Assembly: GCF_019173455.1 (NCBI RefSeq)
Contig: NZ_JADPQH010000001.1
Location: 1,116,001-1,180,000, forward strand
Length of the DNA: 64,000 nucleotides
Origin: Nesterenkonia sp. Act20
GTDB lineage: Bacteria > Actinomycetota > Actinomycetes > Actinomycetales > Micrococcaceae
Direction of reading: 5' to 3'
The notes beneath the pieces are model-generated. The model saw only the letters and a program-made list of their open reading frames with translations. It was not told the origin of the DNA and ran no database searches. Shown here piece after piece: positions 36,941 through 45,613 of this stretch; within the stretch, counting starts at the first letter, position 1, and every line of letters begins with the position of its first letter. The translations under genes were made by a program, and so were the position numbers.

Positions 36941-37714
36941 TCAGCGGTCCTGTCGCTGGTCCACGACATCGAAGGCGGCGTCGAGGTCGACGTGCCACTC
37001 CACGCCGTCGGCGTCGACGACTTCGACCTCGTAGGTCGCATCCCGGTCGTCGCTGGCCTCAACGTCGGTCGTAGTGCCGCTGCCGACGGCCTCGAGCGCG
37101 GCCTGCTCGGCGCGTTCACGCTCGCCGGCGTCCAGCACGCGGTCGTCGTCGGTCTCTTGACGGTCATCGCGGTCATTGCGGTCATCGTCCACGCGGGAGA
37201 CCACTGCGAAGTTTTCGTCGAGGGCGAGGTCCACTTCGCTGCCGTCGGGCAGGCGGACCTCGACGTCGTAGGCCTCACCCGGGTCGTCGCTGGCCTCGAC
37301 GTCGGTCATAGTGCCGCTGCCGACGGCCTCGAGCGCGGCCTGCTCGGCGCGTTCACGCGCGCCGGCGTCCAGCACGCGGTCGTAGTCACGGTCGTCGTCG
37401 CGGTCATCGTCGTCGTCGCGGTTCTCGTCCTCGCGGGAGACCACGGCGAGGTCCTGGTTGAGAGCGAGGTCCACTTCGCTGCCGTTGGGCAGTCGGACCT
37501 CGACGTCATAGGCCTCACCCGGGTCGTCGCTGGTCTCGACGTCGGTGACCTGGCCGTCGGTGACGGCGTCGGCCACGGCGGACACGACCTGGTCGCGCTC
37601 GGAGCCACGCACGTCGTCGGTCTGGGCGGCGGCAGTCCAGGCGCCGGCTCCGACAGCCGTCACGGCGACGGCGAGGGCGGGGACGAGGACGCGCTTGCTG
37701 CGGAGGTTACTCAT
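36941..37714 (-). CDS. exported protein with three PepSY-like repeats
   Basis: A 257-residue protein with an N-terminal signal-type segment (RVLVPALAVAVTAVGAGAWT). Three similar PepSY-like units follow (about 39-93, 115-168 and 193-245). The units share ERAEQAALEAVGSG, TDVEASDDPGEAYDVEVRL and GSEVDLAL motifs, and Asp/Arg-rich linkers separate them. PepSY domains often bind or inhibit proteases or sense small molecules. It is the last gene of the regulator-kinase-PepSY operon, so it is probably the stress-induced output or an accessory sensor of that system. The DNA of the repeats is itself nearly identical in places. Start: ATG at 37714 after GAGG. Confidence 0.85.
   Translation of the reverse strand: MSNLRSKRVLVPALAVAVTAVGAGAWTAAAQTDDVRGSERDQVVSAVADAVTDGQVTDVETSDDPGEAYDVEVRLPNGSEVDLALNQDLAVVSREDENRDDDDDRDDDRDYDRVLDAGARERAEQAALEAVGSGTMTDVEASDDPGEAYDVEVRLPDGSEVDLALDENFAVVSRVDDDRNDRDDRQETDDDRVLDAGERERAEQAALEAVGSGTTTDVEASDDRDATYEVEVVDADGVEWHVDLDAAFDVVDQRQDR
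36944..37600 (-). repeat. three direct repeats encoding PepSY units
   Basis: Blocks of about 60-85 bp recur almost unchanged, for example 37085 versus 37322 (offset 237) and 37224 versus 37464 (offset 240). A third more diverged copy lies at 36950-37110. Offsets are multiples of three. Linkers vary in length by Asp/Arg codons. Confidence 0.8.
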
Positions 37715-37803
37715 GGTGATGCCTCATTTCGGTGTCGTTGTCTGTGTTCCACCACCATGCGACACCTCCGCTGAAGCCGACCTGAACGCTCCTGAAAGTG
37801 GGT

Positions 37804-39144
37804 TCAGCCGGCCGGCAACACGACCGTGAACGCCGCGCCGCCGAGCCGGCCGTCGCGGACCGTGACCGTTCCGCCGTGGGCATGCACGATCTCGGCGACG
37901 ATCGCGAGCCCGAGCCCGCTGCCTCCGGCGTCGCGGCCGCGCGCCTCGTCGAGCCGGACGAAGCGTTCGAAGATTCGCTCACGGTCCTCGGGCGCCACTC
38001 CGCGCCCGTCGTCCTCGACGACCAGCTCGACGGCCCCAGGACGCTCCTGCACCGTCAGGGCGATCTGGCCGTCGGCGTGACGAACGGCATTGTCGACGAG
38101 GTTGCGCGTGACCTGCCCCAGCGCGCTGGGGTCGCCGCGGACACGACCCGGCGCCACGGCGTGGGTATCGACGCGCAGGCCGGAGCGACGAACGCGGGCG
38201 CTCTCGGCGAGCGCGAGGTCGTCGATGTCCACATCTCGGGGCGTCGCTACCAGCGCGCCCTCGTCGGCCCGGGTCAGCATCAGCAGCTGTCCGACGAGGC
38301 GCTCCATGCGGGCCGACTCCTCGAGGACGGCCTCACTAAGCTCGCCTTCCCCCAGCGCCCCGGGGTGGGCTCGCGCAACCTCGGCGGTCTGACGGATGCT
38401 CGCCAGCGGGGAGCGCAGCTCGTGGGAAGCGTCGGCGACGAACTGCTGCTGGCGCTCACGCGCGTGCTGGAGCCGGCCGAGCATGCGGTTCATCGTCTCG
38501 GCCAGCCGCTGCACCTCGTCGCGGCTGCCGGGCTCGGGCACCCGGCGCTCCAGACGATCGCTGGTGATGCCGTCGACCTCGGCGCGGATCCTCTCGACCG
38601 GGGCCAGCGCGCGCCCGGTCATCAGCCAGGTCGTGCCGCCGACGACGAGCAGCAGCACCGGCAGGCCGAGGAGGAGCAGCGGCACCAGCGCTCCGACCGA
38701 GTCGTCGACCTCCTCACGGCTCACCGCGACAGAGATGACCGAGCCATCCTCCGTGTCCTCCGTCTCGACCAGGTAGGCGCTCTCGGCACCGGAGAGCGCG
38801 AAGCTCTCGACGTTGTCCGTCGGCAGCGCCTCGACGAGCGGCTGGGAGGACTCCCGCACCTGCCCGTCGGGGCCGAGAACCTGCCAGACTTCGTCCTCGG
38901 GCTCGGTGTCGGGGTCCTCCTCGGGCTCGTCGGCGGGATCCTCAACGCCGGTCGGGGTGCGGCCGTCCTCAAGCTCGTCGGCGATCGCCGAGGCGCGCTG
39001 CTCGGCGCTCGCCTCCAGCCCGTCGAGCAGCGAGGCACGCAGCAGCAGCACCAGGATCACGCTCCCGACCACCAGGGCTATTGCGACGACGGCGACGGCT
39101 GCGGTGGTCGTGCGCAGCCGCACCGAGGTGAGGCGGCTACCCAC
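37804..39144 (-). CDS. sensor histidine kinase
   Basis: A 446-residue membrane kinase. TM1 is at about 13-36 and TM2 at about 155-180, flanking an acidic sensor region of about 120 residues. HAMP precedes the HisKA box FVADASHELRSPLASIRQ. The HATPase has NLVDNAVRHADGQIAL, VEDDGRGVAPEDRERIF and GGSGLGLAIVAEIVHAHGG. The GTG start overlaps the response regulator stop by 8 bp, so expression is coupled. The signal it senses is unknown, although the neighbouring PepSY protein may take part. Confidence 0.92.
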   Translation of the reverse strand: MGSRLTSVRLRTTTAAVAVVAIALVVGSVILVLLLRASLLDGLEASAEQRASAIADELEDGRTPTGVEDPADEPEEDPDTEPEDEVWQVLGPDGQVRESSQPLVEALPTDNVESFALSGAESAYLVETEDTEDGSVISVAVSREEVDDSVGALVPLLLLGLPVLLLVVGGTTWLMTGRALAPVERIRAEVDGITSDRLERRVPEPGSRDEVQRLAETMNRMLGRLQHARERQQQFVADASHELRSPLASIRQTAEVARAHPGALGEGELSEAVLEESARMERLVGQLLMLTRADEGALVATPRDVDIDDLALAESARVRRSGLRVDTHAVAPGRVRGDPSALGQVTRNLVDNAVRHADGQIALTVQERPGAVELVVEDDGRGVAPEDRERIFERFVRLDEARGRDAGGSGLGLAIVAEIVHAHGGTVTVRDGRLGGAAFTVVLPAG

Positions 39145-39814
39145 CGTCGCTGCTCAGCCGGTAGCCCGCGCCACGGACGGTCTGGATCGCCTCGCGGCCG
39201 AAGGGGCGGTCGATCTTGTTGCGCAGGTGGCGCACGTAGACCTCGACGATGTTGGGGTCGCCCTCGAAGTCGACGTCCCAGACCGCGTCCAGGACCTGCA
39301 GCTTGGAGACCACGTCACCGACGTGACGCATCAGGAAGGCCAGCAAGGAGAACTCTCGGCTGGTCAGTTCGATCTCATCCTCGCCGCGCCAGGCTCGGCG
39401 CGCCGCCGGGTCCAGCCGCAGGTCGCCAGCCTCGAGGAGCGTGGGCCGCTCTCGGGCGCCGCGACGCGCGACCGCACGCAGCCGGGCAAGCAGCACCGGG
39501 AAGGAGAACGGCTTCGTGAGGTAGTCATCAGCCCCCGTGTCGAGGCCCTCGACCTGGTCCCACTCACCGTCTTTGGCTGTCAGCATCAGCACCGGCGTCC
39601 AGTTCCGCTCGCCGCGCAGCGTCTCGCAGACCTTATAGCCGTTGATCCCGGGCAGCATCAGGTCGAGCACGATCGCGTCGTAGGGGTGCTCCCGCGCCAG
39701 CCACAGGCCGTCGGTGCCGTCGTGGGCCACGTCGACGGCGAACCCTTCGGCCTCCAGCCCTACCCGCAGCGACGACGCTAGACGCCGCTCGTCGTCGACC
39801 ACGAGCACTCGCAT
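39137..39814 (-). CDS. response regulator transcription factor (OmpR/PhoB family)
   Basis: A 225-residue regulator. The receiver has MRVLVVDDERRLASSLRVGL, the phosphoacceptor in AIVLDLMLPGINGYKV, and the conserved Lys in YLTKPFSFPVLLARLR. The winged-helix domain has ELTSREFSLLAFLMRHVGDV, NIVEVYVRHLRNKIDRPFG and TVRGAGYRLSSDGG. The ATG at 39814 is preceded by GAGGACAGG, and a longer frame from 39895 has no support. It is the first gene of a three-gene operon with the kinase and the PepSY protein. The 218 bp upstream toward pcs hold no feature I could support. Confidence 0.94.
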   Translation of the reverse strand: MRVLVVDDERRLASSLRVGLEAEGFAVDVAHDGTDGLWLAREHPYDAIVLDLMLPGINGYKVCETLRGERNWTPVLMLTAKDGEWDQVEGLDTGADDYLTKPFSFPVLLARLRAVARRGARERPTLLEAGDLRLDPAARRAWRGEDEIELTSREFSLLAFLMRHVGDVVSKLQVLDAVWDVDFEGDPNIVEVYVRHLRNKIDRPFGREAIQTVRGAGYRLSSDGG

Positions 39815-40032
39815 GCCTGTCCTCTCACTCAATTGTCCTGTCAGTCTCCCAGGCCGCGCTGAAACTGGGCTGAAAGGCGCCCACCTGCATGGCATGAAGC
39901 GTGGTGAGTGCAGGCCGCGTCACGTCTCGGTCGAACGACCGGCAGTCAATCGGCAGACGGAGTTGCGTCGACGAACAGAATCCCGCGTTGGGACGCTGCT
40001 TGTCCCTCATGGAACCGTCCTGGTGTCCTGAC

Positions 40033-40848
40033 TCAGAGTTCCTTGGCGTCTTGCGGGGGTTTCTGCAGAATCCCTTTGCCGCCCGCGGCTGAGGAACTGT
40101 CGGCGGGGCTGGCTGAGCCCGCCGCGCCGCCATCCTGACTGCGGCGATTCAGGGTGAGACGCAGGCTCAGAACTGCGTAATAGACCAAGTAGCCGCCGGA
40201 CAAGACGATCAACCACAGGCTCGGTGAGGGGTACTGCGCAAGAATCAGCGCGTACAGGCCCAACCAGAGCGTGGTGAGCGTCATGGTCAACCACCACGCG
40301 GTCTCGGTGCGGGAGGGGTAGACGTACTTGATAGGAACGAACACGAGCACTGTCAGGACCAGCAGCGTGGTCGTGGTCGCGGCAACGCTGGCGCCGAGCA
40401 CGATGAGATAGAACGCCGCGATGTTCCAGTAGCTGGGGAACCCCAGGAAGAAGTGGTCATCGGTCTTGGCGTCGCTTCGGCAGAACTGATAGCACGACGC
40501 GAGCAGAGGCACGGAGGCCACAACACCGCCTAGCCACCCGTCCGGCAGATAGCCTGCGCTCCACAAGAGCACCATCGGCGCGAAGGCATAGGTGATGTAG
40601 TCGATGATGTTGTCCAGAAGTGCACCGTCGAAGCCCGGCATCACCTCTTTGACGCGGAAGCGGCGCGCCAGGAAGCCGTCAGACCCGTCGATGATCATTG
40701 CGGCGAGAAAGAGCCACAGCACAATTTCGACTTCACCGGCATAGGACATATGCACCATCAGCAGCGCAAGGACGACACCCATGGCGGTATAGGCATGGAC
40801 CGACATCGCTTTCAGGCGATGCCCGGAGCCGGATTGCGGTGCAGACAT
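40033..40848 (-). CDS. pcs: phosphatidylcholine synthase (CDP-alcohol phosphatidyltransferase family)
   Basis: Pcs condenses CDP-diacylglycerol with choline to give phosphatidylcholine in the membrane. The 271-residue protein has about eight hydrophobic segments. The Pcs-type active-site motif is at about 54-84 (IIDGSDGFLARRFRVKEV, then PGFDGALLDNIIDY), with the Asp residues that bind metal and CDP. DDHFFLGFPSYWN is also typical of Pcs and PssA relatives. A leaderless promoter appears to start it. Other members of the family use different alcohols, so choline is a reasoned inference from the motif details. The tail is Ser/Ala-rich. Confidence 0.85.
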   Translation of the reverse strand: MSAPQSGSGHRLKAMSVHAYTAMGVVLALLMVHMSYAGEVEIVLWLFLAAMIIDGSDGFLARRFRVKEVMPGFDGALLDNIIDYITYAFAPMVLLWSAGYLPDGWLGGVVASVPLLASCYQFCRSDAKTDDHFFLGFPSYWNIAAFYLIVLGASVAATTTTLLVLTVLVFVPIKYVYPSRTETAWWLTMTLTTLWLGLYALILAQYPSPSLWLIVLSGGYLVYYAVLSLRLTLNRRSQDGGAAGSASPADSSSAAGGKGILQKPPQDAKEL

Positions 40849-40854
40849 GACTCC

Positions 40855-40860
40855 ACCCTA
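40855..40860 (-). promoter_or_regulatory. -10 element of a leaderless promoter (pcs)
   Basis: TAGGGT on the minus strand ends 6 nt before the pcs ATG, matching the spacing seen at several other genes here. The rest of the gap up to the tRNA terminator (40861-41013) holds nothing I could identify. Confidence 0.5.
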
Positions 40861-41013
40861 GTTTGCCCAATGTGCGCACCGCCACATTGGCCTGACACAC
40901 CCCCACCGGCAGGCTCGTCGTTGCGTCGACAGAGATGCCGGACCTGTGTGGCTTCAACAACACACATTGCTGCCTATAACCCCGGGTTGAAGATCTTCTA
41001 GGTCAAGCAAAAA

Positions 41014-41048
41014 GGCCCCTGACCTGGTTTATCCCCAGGTCAGGGGCC
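41014..41048 (-). terminator. rho-independent terminator of the initiator tRNA
   Basis: A 14-bp perfect stem (41014-41027 with 41035-41048) with a 7-nt loop, followed on the minus strand by TTTTTG. It lies directly downstream of the tRNA gene. Confidence 0.9.
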
Positions 41049-41056
41049 TCATCTCG

Positions 41057-41130
41057 TTGCGGGGGCAAGATTTGAACTTGCGACCTCCGGGTTATGAGCC
41101 CGGCGAGCTACCGAACTGCTCCACCCCGCG
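41057..41130 (-). tRNA. initiator tRNA-Met (CAU)
   Basis: A complete 74-nt cloverleaf on the minus strand. The acceptor stem has a mismatch at the first pair (C1 with A72), and the anticodon stem ends in three G-C pairs (GGG and CCC) around a CTCATAA loop. These two features mark the initiator tRNA rather than the elongator. The D-loop and T-loop (TTCAAAT) are normal, and the 3' CCA is not encoded. It has its own promoter (TTGCAC, 16 bp, TAGACT) and a strong terminator. Confidence 0.95.
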
Positions 41131-41143
41131 TTGCGACTTGTTT

Positions 41144-41171
41144 AGTCTACGCACACATATCTGCTGTGCAA
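41144..41171 (-). promoter_or_regulatory. promoter of the initiator tRNA gene
   Basis: On the minus strand -35 TTGCAC (41166-41171) and -10 TAGACT (41144-41149) are separated by 16 nt. The tRNA 5' end lies 13 nt further on. This is among the best sigma-70-type promoters in the window. Confidence 0.7.
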
Positions 41172-41205
41172 AATCGAGATGCACTCAGTGGTGGGTGACC
41201 TCCGA

Positions 41206-41259
41206 CACCCGCTGTCCCCGCCCTGACCTGGAAGGTTCGGGCGGGGACGGCGGCGGGTG
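41206..41259 (-). terminator. GC-rich hairpin downstream of the UPF0182 gene
   Basis: GTCCCCGCCC (41214-41223) pairs with 41239-41248, extended by CACCCGC (41206-41212) with GCGGGTG (41253-41259) across a small internal loop. It follows the UPF0182 stop on the minus strand by about 30 nt. Confidence 0.6.
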
Positions 41260-41290
41260 CTGCGGGGTCAGGACCACCGCGGCGGAGTCT

Positions 41291-44200
41291 TTACTCCTCC
41301 AAGTCGGCCTCGGCCTGCAGGGCATCATCGATGGCCTGCTGCAGCTGCTCCTGGGCCTCGCCGTAGGCGGCGAAGTCTCCCTCGGAGAGTGCGGCGTCGG
41401 AGTCCCGGATCGCCTGGCCTGCACGATTCAGTGCGTCGGTCAGGCGCTCTTGGGCGGGACCAGTGGGAGCGGCGGGAGCTTCCGCCTCTTCTGCGGGCTC
41501 CTCCTCGGTCGTGGCGTCCTCTTCAGGGGCCTCTTCCTCGGCGGGCTCCTGGTCAGAGGGCGCCTCGCCCTCTGGGACGTCGAGCTCGTCATCCACGGCC
41601 TCACCCTGGACGCCGGCACCTTCAGCCACCGCGGCACCTGAGTCGCCGCCGAAGACCTGGTCCAGCGCCTCGTCGAGGGTGTCAGCGAAGCCGACCTCCT
41701 CGCCGTAGGCCACCAGCACCTTGCGCAGCGCGGGGTAGGCGGCCTCGGTTCCAGTGGACTGCACGTAGACCGGCTGGACGTAGAGGATGCCGTCGCCGGC
41801 GGGCAGAGTGATCATGTTGCCGTTGATCACCTCGGAGGCGCCCTGACGCAGCAGGTTCAGCTCCTGGGAGATCTGCGAGTTCGAGTCGAAGTTCGCCTGT
41901 GTCTGACCAGGTCCGGGAATCACCGTGTCGCGCGGCAGTTCGAGCAGCCGCAGCTGGCCATAGTCCTCAGCCTTGACCCCGTCCTCGCCGGTTCCTGCGT
42001 CGCCAGCGGCGGCGAGGAAGCCATAGAGCACGTTGCGCTGCTGAGCACCTTCGGCGATCTGCGGGATGAACGTACCGGTCAGCGAGAACGCCGGCTCCTC
42101 CTGGCCCGGCATCTGCAGGGTCATGTAGTACGGAGGCTGCGTCTGGGCCGTCTCCTCATCCGCGGTGGGATCCGAGGGGACGGACCAGGCGTCGTTGTTC
42201 TCGTAGAACGTGCCTGGATCGGTCACGTGGTAGCGGCCGAGCAGCTCACGCTGCACGCGGAACATGTCTTCTGGGTAGCGGACATGGTCCATCAGTTCAG
42301 CGGACATGTTCTCGTAGGGCTGCAGCGCCTCGGGGAAGACCTGCTGCCAGGCACGAAGGATCGGGTCCTCGGTGTCCCAGGCGTACAGCTCCACGGAGCC
42401 GTCGTAGGCATCCACGGTGGCCTTGACCGAGTTGCGGATGTAGTTGACCTGTCCGGCGAGCGTGGGCGCTCCCTGGGTCAGGGCATCTGTGGTGGCCTGC
42501 TCGAGCTGCTGCTGGTCCGAGTACGGGAAGTCGTTGGAGGTGGTGTAACCCTCCACGATCCACTTGACCCGTCCGTCAACGATCGCCGGGTAGGCGTTCT
42601 GGTCGACATCGAGGAACGGAGCCACTTCTTCCACACGTTCGCGCGGCTGGCGCTCGTAGAGGATCTGGGATTCCTCGGTCATGTCTCCGGAGAGCAGGAT
42701 CTCCGGGGACTGGAACTGGATCGCGTAGACCAGTCGGTTGAACAGTCCGCCGACGTCGGGACCGCCGTCGCCTTCGAAGGTGTAGACGGTCTCAGCCTCG
42801 GAGTCTGCGGCTGCCGGGCGGTCGAGCTCGAGCGGCTCATCATCTTCCGGAGCGCCGACGATGGAGTACTCCGGGGAGTTCTCGCCGAAGTAGATGCGCG
42901 GCTCGTAGTCCTCATCGGACGCGAGCTCACCACGCGTGGGGATTCCCTGCAGGGTGAAGCTCGGCCGGCCCTCGGGCGTGACGGTGTTGGCGTTGGCCGC
43001 GACCAGTCCGTAGCCGTGGGTGTAGACGAGGTGCCGGTTGACCCAGGAGGCATCGTCAGGAATGTTGAGCTCACGGGCAGCGATCACAGTGTCCTGACGC
43101 TCGCCGTCGATCTCGTAGCGGTCGAAGCTCAGGGTGTCTGGGAAGGAGTAGTACTGGCGGAACTGCTGGAACTGACCGAACGCCGCGGAGACCAGGTTCG
43201 GGTCCAGCAGGCGAATGTTCTCAGTGTTTCCAGCGTCCTCCGACAGCGCTCCCTCGGTGGCGGCGGAGTCGGCGTCGTAACTTTCCTGCTCAAGGTCCTG
43301 CAGCCCGTAGGCGTAGCGGGTCAGCTCCATGTTGCGCTCGATATAGGGCATCTCCAGGGTCCGCTCCGAAGGCTGGACCTGGTACTCCTGCACGAGGAAG
43401 GGGTAGAGCCCGCCGCCGATGATCGCGGTGATCAGCAGCATGGCCGAACCGATGATGGAGAAGCGCCAGCGTCCGGTCACGGCAGTCACGATGAAGACCA
43501 GCGCCACCAGCACGGCGGCGGCGGCGAGGATCGCCTGAGCCGGAATGACGGCGTTGACATCGGTGTACAGCGCGCCGGCCCAGTTGCCGCTCTGGTTCTG
43601 CAGGGTGGCGTAGCGATCAAGCCACCAGTTCACGGCCTGCAGCAGCAGGAAGATGGCGGCAGTCACCGCGATGTGCCACCGGGCGGCGGTCTCGACGACG
43701 AACTTGCCGCTGGGCTCGATCCGGATGCCGCCGAAGAGGTAGTGGGTGAGGATGCCGGCGATGCCTGCCACCAGGACGGCGGAGACCAGGAAGCCGTTGA
43801 GCAGCCCCAGGAAGGGCAGCGTGAAGACGAAGAAGCCGAAGTCCATGCCGAACTCGGGGTCGGTCATGCCGAAGGGCTGCTGGTTGATGAACAGCAGCAC
43901 CGTCTCCCAGCTGCCCTGCGCGGCGGTGCCTGCGAAGAAGCCCATCAGCGCGGGCAGGCCGATCATGAAGAGTCGACGCATCGAGTTCAGCGTGCGCTGA
44001 TACCGGATGACTGATTCGTTCATCTGGCTCTGCACCGACATCGGCCGGTTGCGGAACGCCAGGAACAGGCTGAGCCAGACCAGAGCGGCCATCAGCACGA
44101 ACGCCACCAGGAAGATCACACCGCGTGCGATCCGCTCAGTCCAGAAGACGTCCTCATACCCCAGCTGGTTGAACCAGAGGATCTCGGCGTAGAAGCCGGA

Positions 44201-44401
44201 AGATGCCACAAAGGCGCCGATCAGCACGGCGATGATGATGATCGTCAGCACCAGTGCTGACGGACGCCGCGGTCCTGACCCTCGTTCCTGCCGCTCGGAC
44301 CCGGACCCGCCGGAGTTATCGCCGTCATCCCCGCCCGAGCCGGAGCCGAACAGGCCCCCGCCGAACGGGTTCGCGGACCCGAATCCCTGAGAGAAACTCA
44401 C
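41291..44401 (-). CDS. UPF0182 family membrane protein
   Basis: A 1036-residue protein of the UPF0182 family (Rv3193c-like). After a Gly/Ser-rich start it has about seven membrane segments between residues 48 and 345. A long extracytoplasmic domain follows, with family motifs such as LPFLGLLNGFLVSAVL in the membrane part, and SYPD/FDRYEIDGERQDTVI, VNRHLVYTHGYGLVAANAN and QFQSPEILLSGDMTEES outside. The C-terminus is a Glu/Ala-rich acidic tail. No function is established. The start is GTG at 44401, with GAGGGA at 7 nt; an in-frame TTG two codons earlier is possible. It ends a conserved block that continues in the genes above it. Confidence 0.92.
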   Translation of the reverse strand: MSFSQGFGSANPFGGGLFGSGSGGDDGDNSGGSGSERQERGSGPRRPSALVLTIIIIAVLIGAFVASSGFYAEILWFNQLGYEDVFWTERIARGVIFLVAFVLMAALVWLSLFLAFRNRPMSVQSQMNESVIRYQRTLNSMRRLFMIGLPALMGFFAGTAAQGSWETVLLFINQQPFGMTDPEFGMDFGFFVFTLPFLGLLNGFLVSAVLVAGIAGILTHYLFGGIRIEPSGKFVVETAARWHIAVTAAIFLLLQAVNWWLDRYATLQNQSGNWAGALYTDVNAVIPAQAILAAAAVLVALVFIVTAVTGRWRFSIIGSAMLLITAIIGGGLYPFLVQEYQVQPSERTLEMPYIERNMELTRYAYGLQDLEQESYDADSAATEGALSEDAGNTENIRLLDPNLVSAAFGQFQQFRQYYSFPDTLSFDRYEIDGERQDTVIAARELNIPDDASWVNRHLVYTHGYGLVAANANTVTPEGRPSFTLQGIPTRGELASDEDYEPRIYFGENSPEYSIVGAPEDDEPLELDRPAAADSEAETVYTFEGDGGPDVGGLFNRLVYAIQFQSPEILLSGDMTEESQILYERQPRERVEEVAPFLDVDQNAYPAIVDGRVKWIVEGYTTSNDFPYSDQQQLEQATTDALTQGAPTLAGQVNYIRNSVKATVDAYDGSVELYAWDTEDPILRAWQQVFPEALQPYENMSAELMDHVRYPEDMFRVQRELLGRYHVTDPGTFYENNDAWSVPSDPTADEETAQTQPPYYMTLQMPGQEEPAFSLTGTFIPQIAEGAQQRNVLYGFLAAAGDAGTGEDGVKAEDYGQLRLLELPRDTVIPGPGQTQANFDSNSQISQELNLLRQGASEVINGNMITLPAGDGILYVQPVYVQSTGTEAAYPALRKVLVAYGEEVGFADTLDEALDQVFGGDSGAAVAEGAGVQGEAVDDELDVPEGEAPSDQEPAEEEAPEEDATTEEEPAEEAEAPAAPTGPAQERLTDALNRAGQAIRDSDAALSEGDFAAYGEAQEQLQQAIDDALQAEADLEE

Positions 44402-44467
44402 GGACAATCCCTCGTCTCTATATGTGGTGCTTGGATACGTCTGTACTGCTGGTTCTGCTGGGTCGTT

Positions 44468-45562
44468 CTACTGTGATCCGCAGGACGCTAGTCCTGCGAG
44501 AAAGTCTTCGTCCTCGTCGCGGACCGCCTCGACGATCTGCCGTGCCTCGGAGACGTTCGCTACCGGATATGTCTGCAGCCCCTCTGGGACTCGTCCCTGA
44601 AGGTCGGCGCAGTTCTCATTCGGCACCAGGAAGTTTTCGATGCCCTGGGAGCGGGCGCCCACGACCTTCTGGGCGATCCCGCCGATGGGTCCCACTGTCC
44701 CGTCGGGATCCACTGTTCCGGTTCCGGCCCAGTTCACGCCGCCGGTCATGGATTCCTCGGTCATCTCATCGACGAGCCCGAGGGTGAACATGAGCCCGGC
44801 GCTGGGCCCACCGACACCGTCCAACTTGATCTCTACGTCCACGGGAAAGGAGAACTCGTTCTGAAGCATGATTCCCACGTAGTAGGCCCCGTCAGCCTCC
44901 TGGTAGGTGGGGACCTCGTACTCGAGCTCCTCACCTTCGCGGCGCACGGTCAATTCTACCGGCTGACCTGCGGCGGTGTTGACTGCGTCACGCAGTCCTT
45001 CGAGACCGGTGATGTCGCTTCCGGCGGCGGCGGTGACCGTGTCACCGGGACGCAGCTGCTCGTCGGTGCCGACTTCGTCGGCCTCGGGCGTGAAGTCCAC
45101 CACCGAGAGCTGCTGGCTGTAGTCGATGCCGAGCTCCTGCAGCGCCGCTGCCACCGCCAGGTCCTGCGAGCTGGTCATCGCGGCGCTGTTCTGCTCCTGC
45201 ACCTGTTCAGCGGTGGTCCCGGAGGGGTAGATGAGTTCGTGCGGCTGGATGTCGGTGCCGGGGTTGACCCAGCCCAGGACCGCCTCGGGGACGCGCACCG
45301 TGGAGGTGGGCTCGCCGCTGACGTAGACCGTGGTCAGATTCAGCGCACCCTCAGTGGGGTAGGTCGGCTCTCCCGTCACGGAGATCACCGCTTCGTCCTC
45401 GATCTCGCCGATGGTGTTGAACACCGGCCCCGGGGTTTCGATCAGGTAGGGACTGGGCAGCAACAGGCTGAGCAGCCCGATGATGAGCGCTGAGGTGCCG
45501 GCCACGGCTTGCAGACTTCTCCGCAGGCGGGGCTTGGGGGATTTCGGCGGGTGCTCAGTCAT
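44468..45562 (-). CDS. PDZ domain / Lon-like (S16) protease, YlbL family
   Basis: A 364-residue membrane-anchored protease-like protein (Rv3194c-like). One N-terminal membrane segment (about 18-40) leads to an extracytoplasmic PDZ-like domain (around TDEQLRPGDTVTAAAGSDI) and a Lon-type proteolytic domain. Its catalytic dyad is visible: Ser in LDGVGGPSAGLMFTLG and Lys in GGIAQKVVGARSQG. There is no ATPase domain, as expected for the YlbL group. ATG at 45562 was preferred to a GTG 12 nt upstream. It lies between the UPF0182 and DUF2342 genes, as in other actinobacteria. Confidence 0.92.
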   Translation of the reverse strand: MTEHPPKSPKPRLRRSLQAVAGTSALIIGLLSLLLPSPYLIETPGPVFNTIGEIEDEAVISVTGEPTYPTEGALNLTTVYVSGEPTSTVRVPEAVLGWVNPGTDIQPHELIYPSGTTAEQVQEQNSAAMTSSQDLAVAAALQELGIDYSQQLSVVDFTPEADEVGTDEQLRPGDTVTAAAGSDITGLEGLRDAVNTAAGQPVELTVRREGEELEYEVPTYQEADGAYYVGIMLQNEFSFPVDVEIKLDGVGGPSAGLMFTLGLVDEMTEESMTGGVNWAGTGTVDPDGTVGPIGGIAQKVVGARSQGIENFLVPNENCADLQGRVPEGLQTYPVANVSEARQIVEAVRDEDEDFLAGLASCGSQ

Positions 45563-45613
45563 GATGATCGTCACTCATCATCTCATCTGGGCTGAGCAGG
45601 CACGAAAAGTGTG

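Noticed and set aside
36944-37600. CRISPR-like array at the repeated PepSY DNA
   Set aside because: Units are about 240 bp, coding and in frame, without short identical repeats separated by unique spacers.
42227-45000. Long plus-strand frames opposite the UPF0182 and PDZ/Lon genes
   Set aside because: No domain, no ribosome binding site, and composition typical of antisense frames; the minus-strand genes are well supported.
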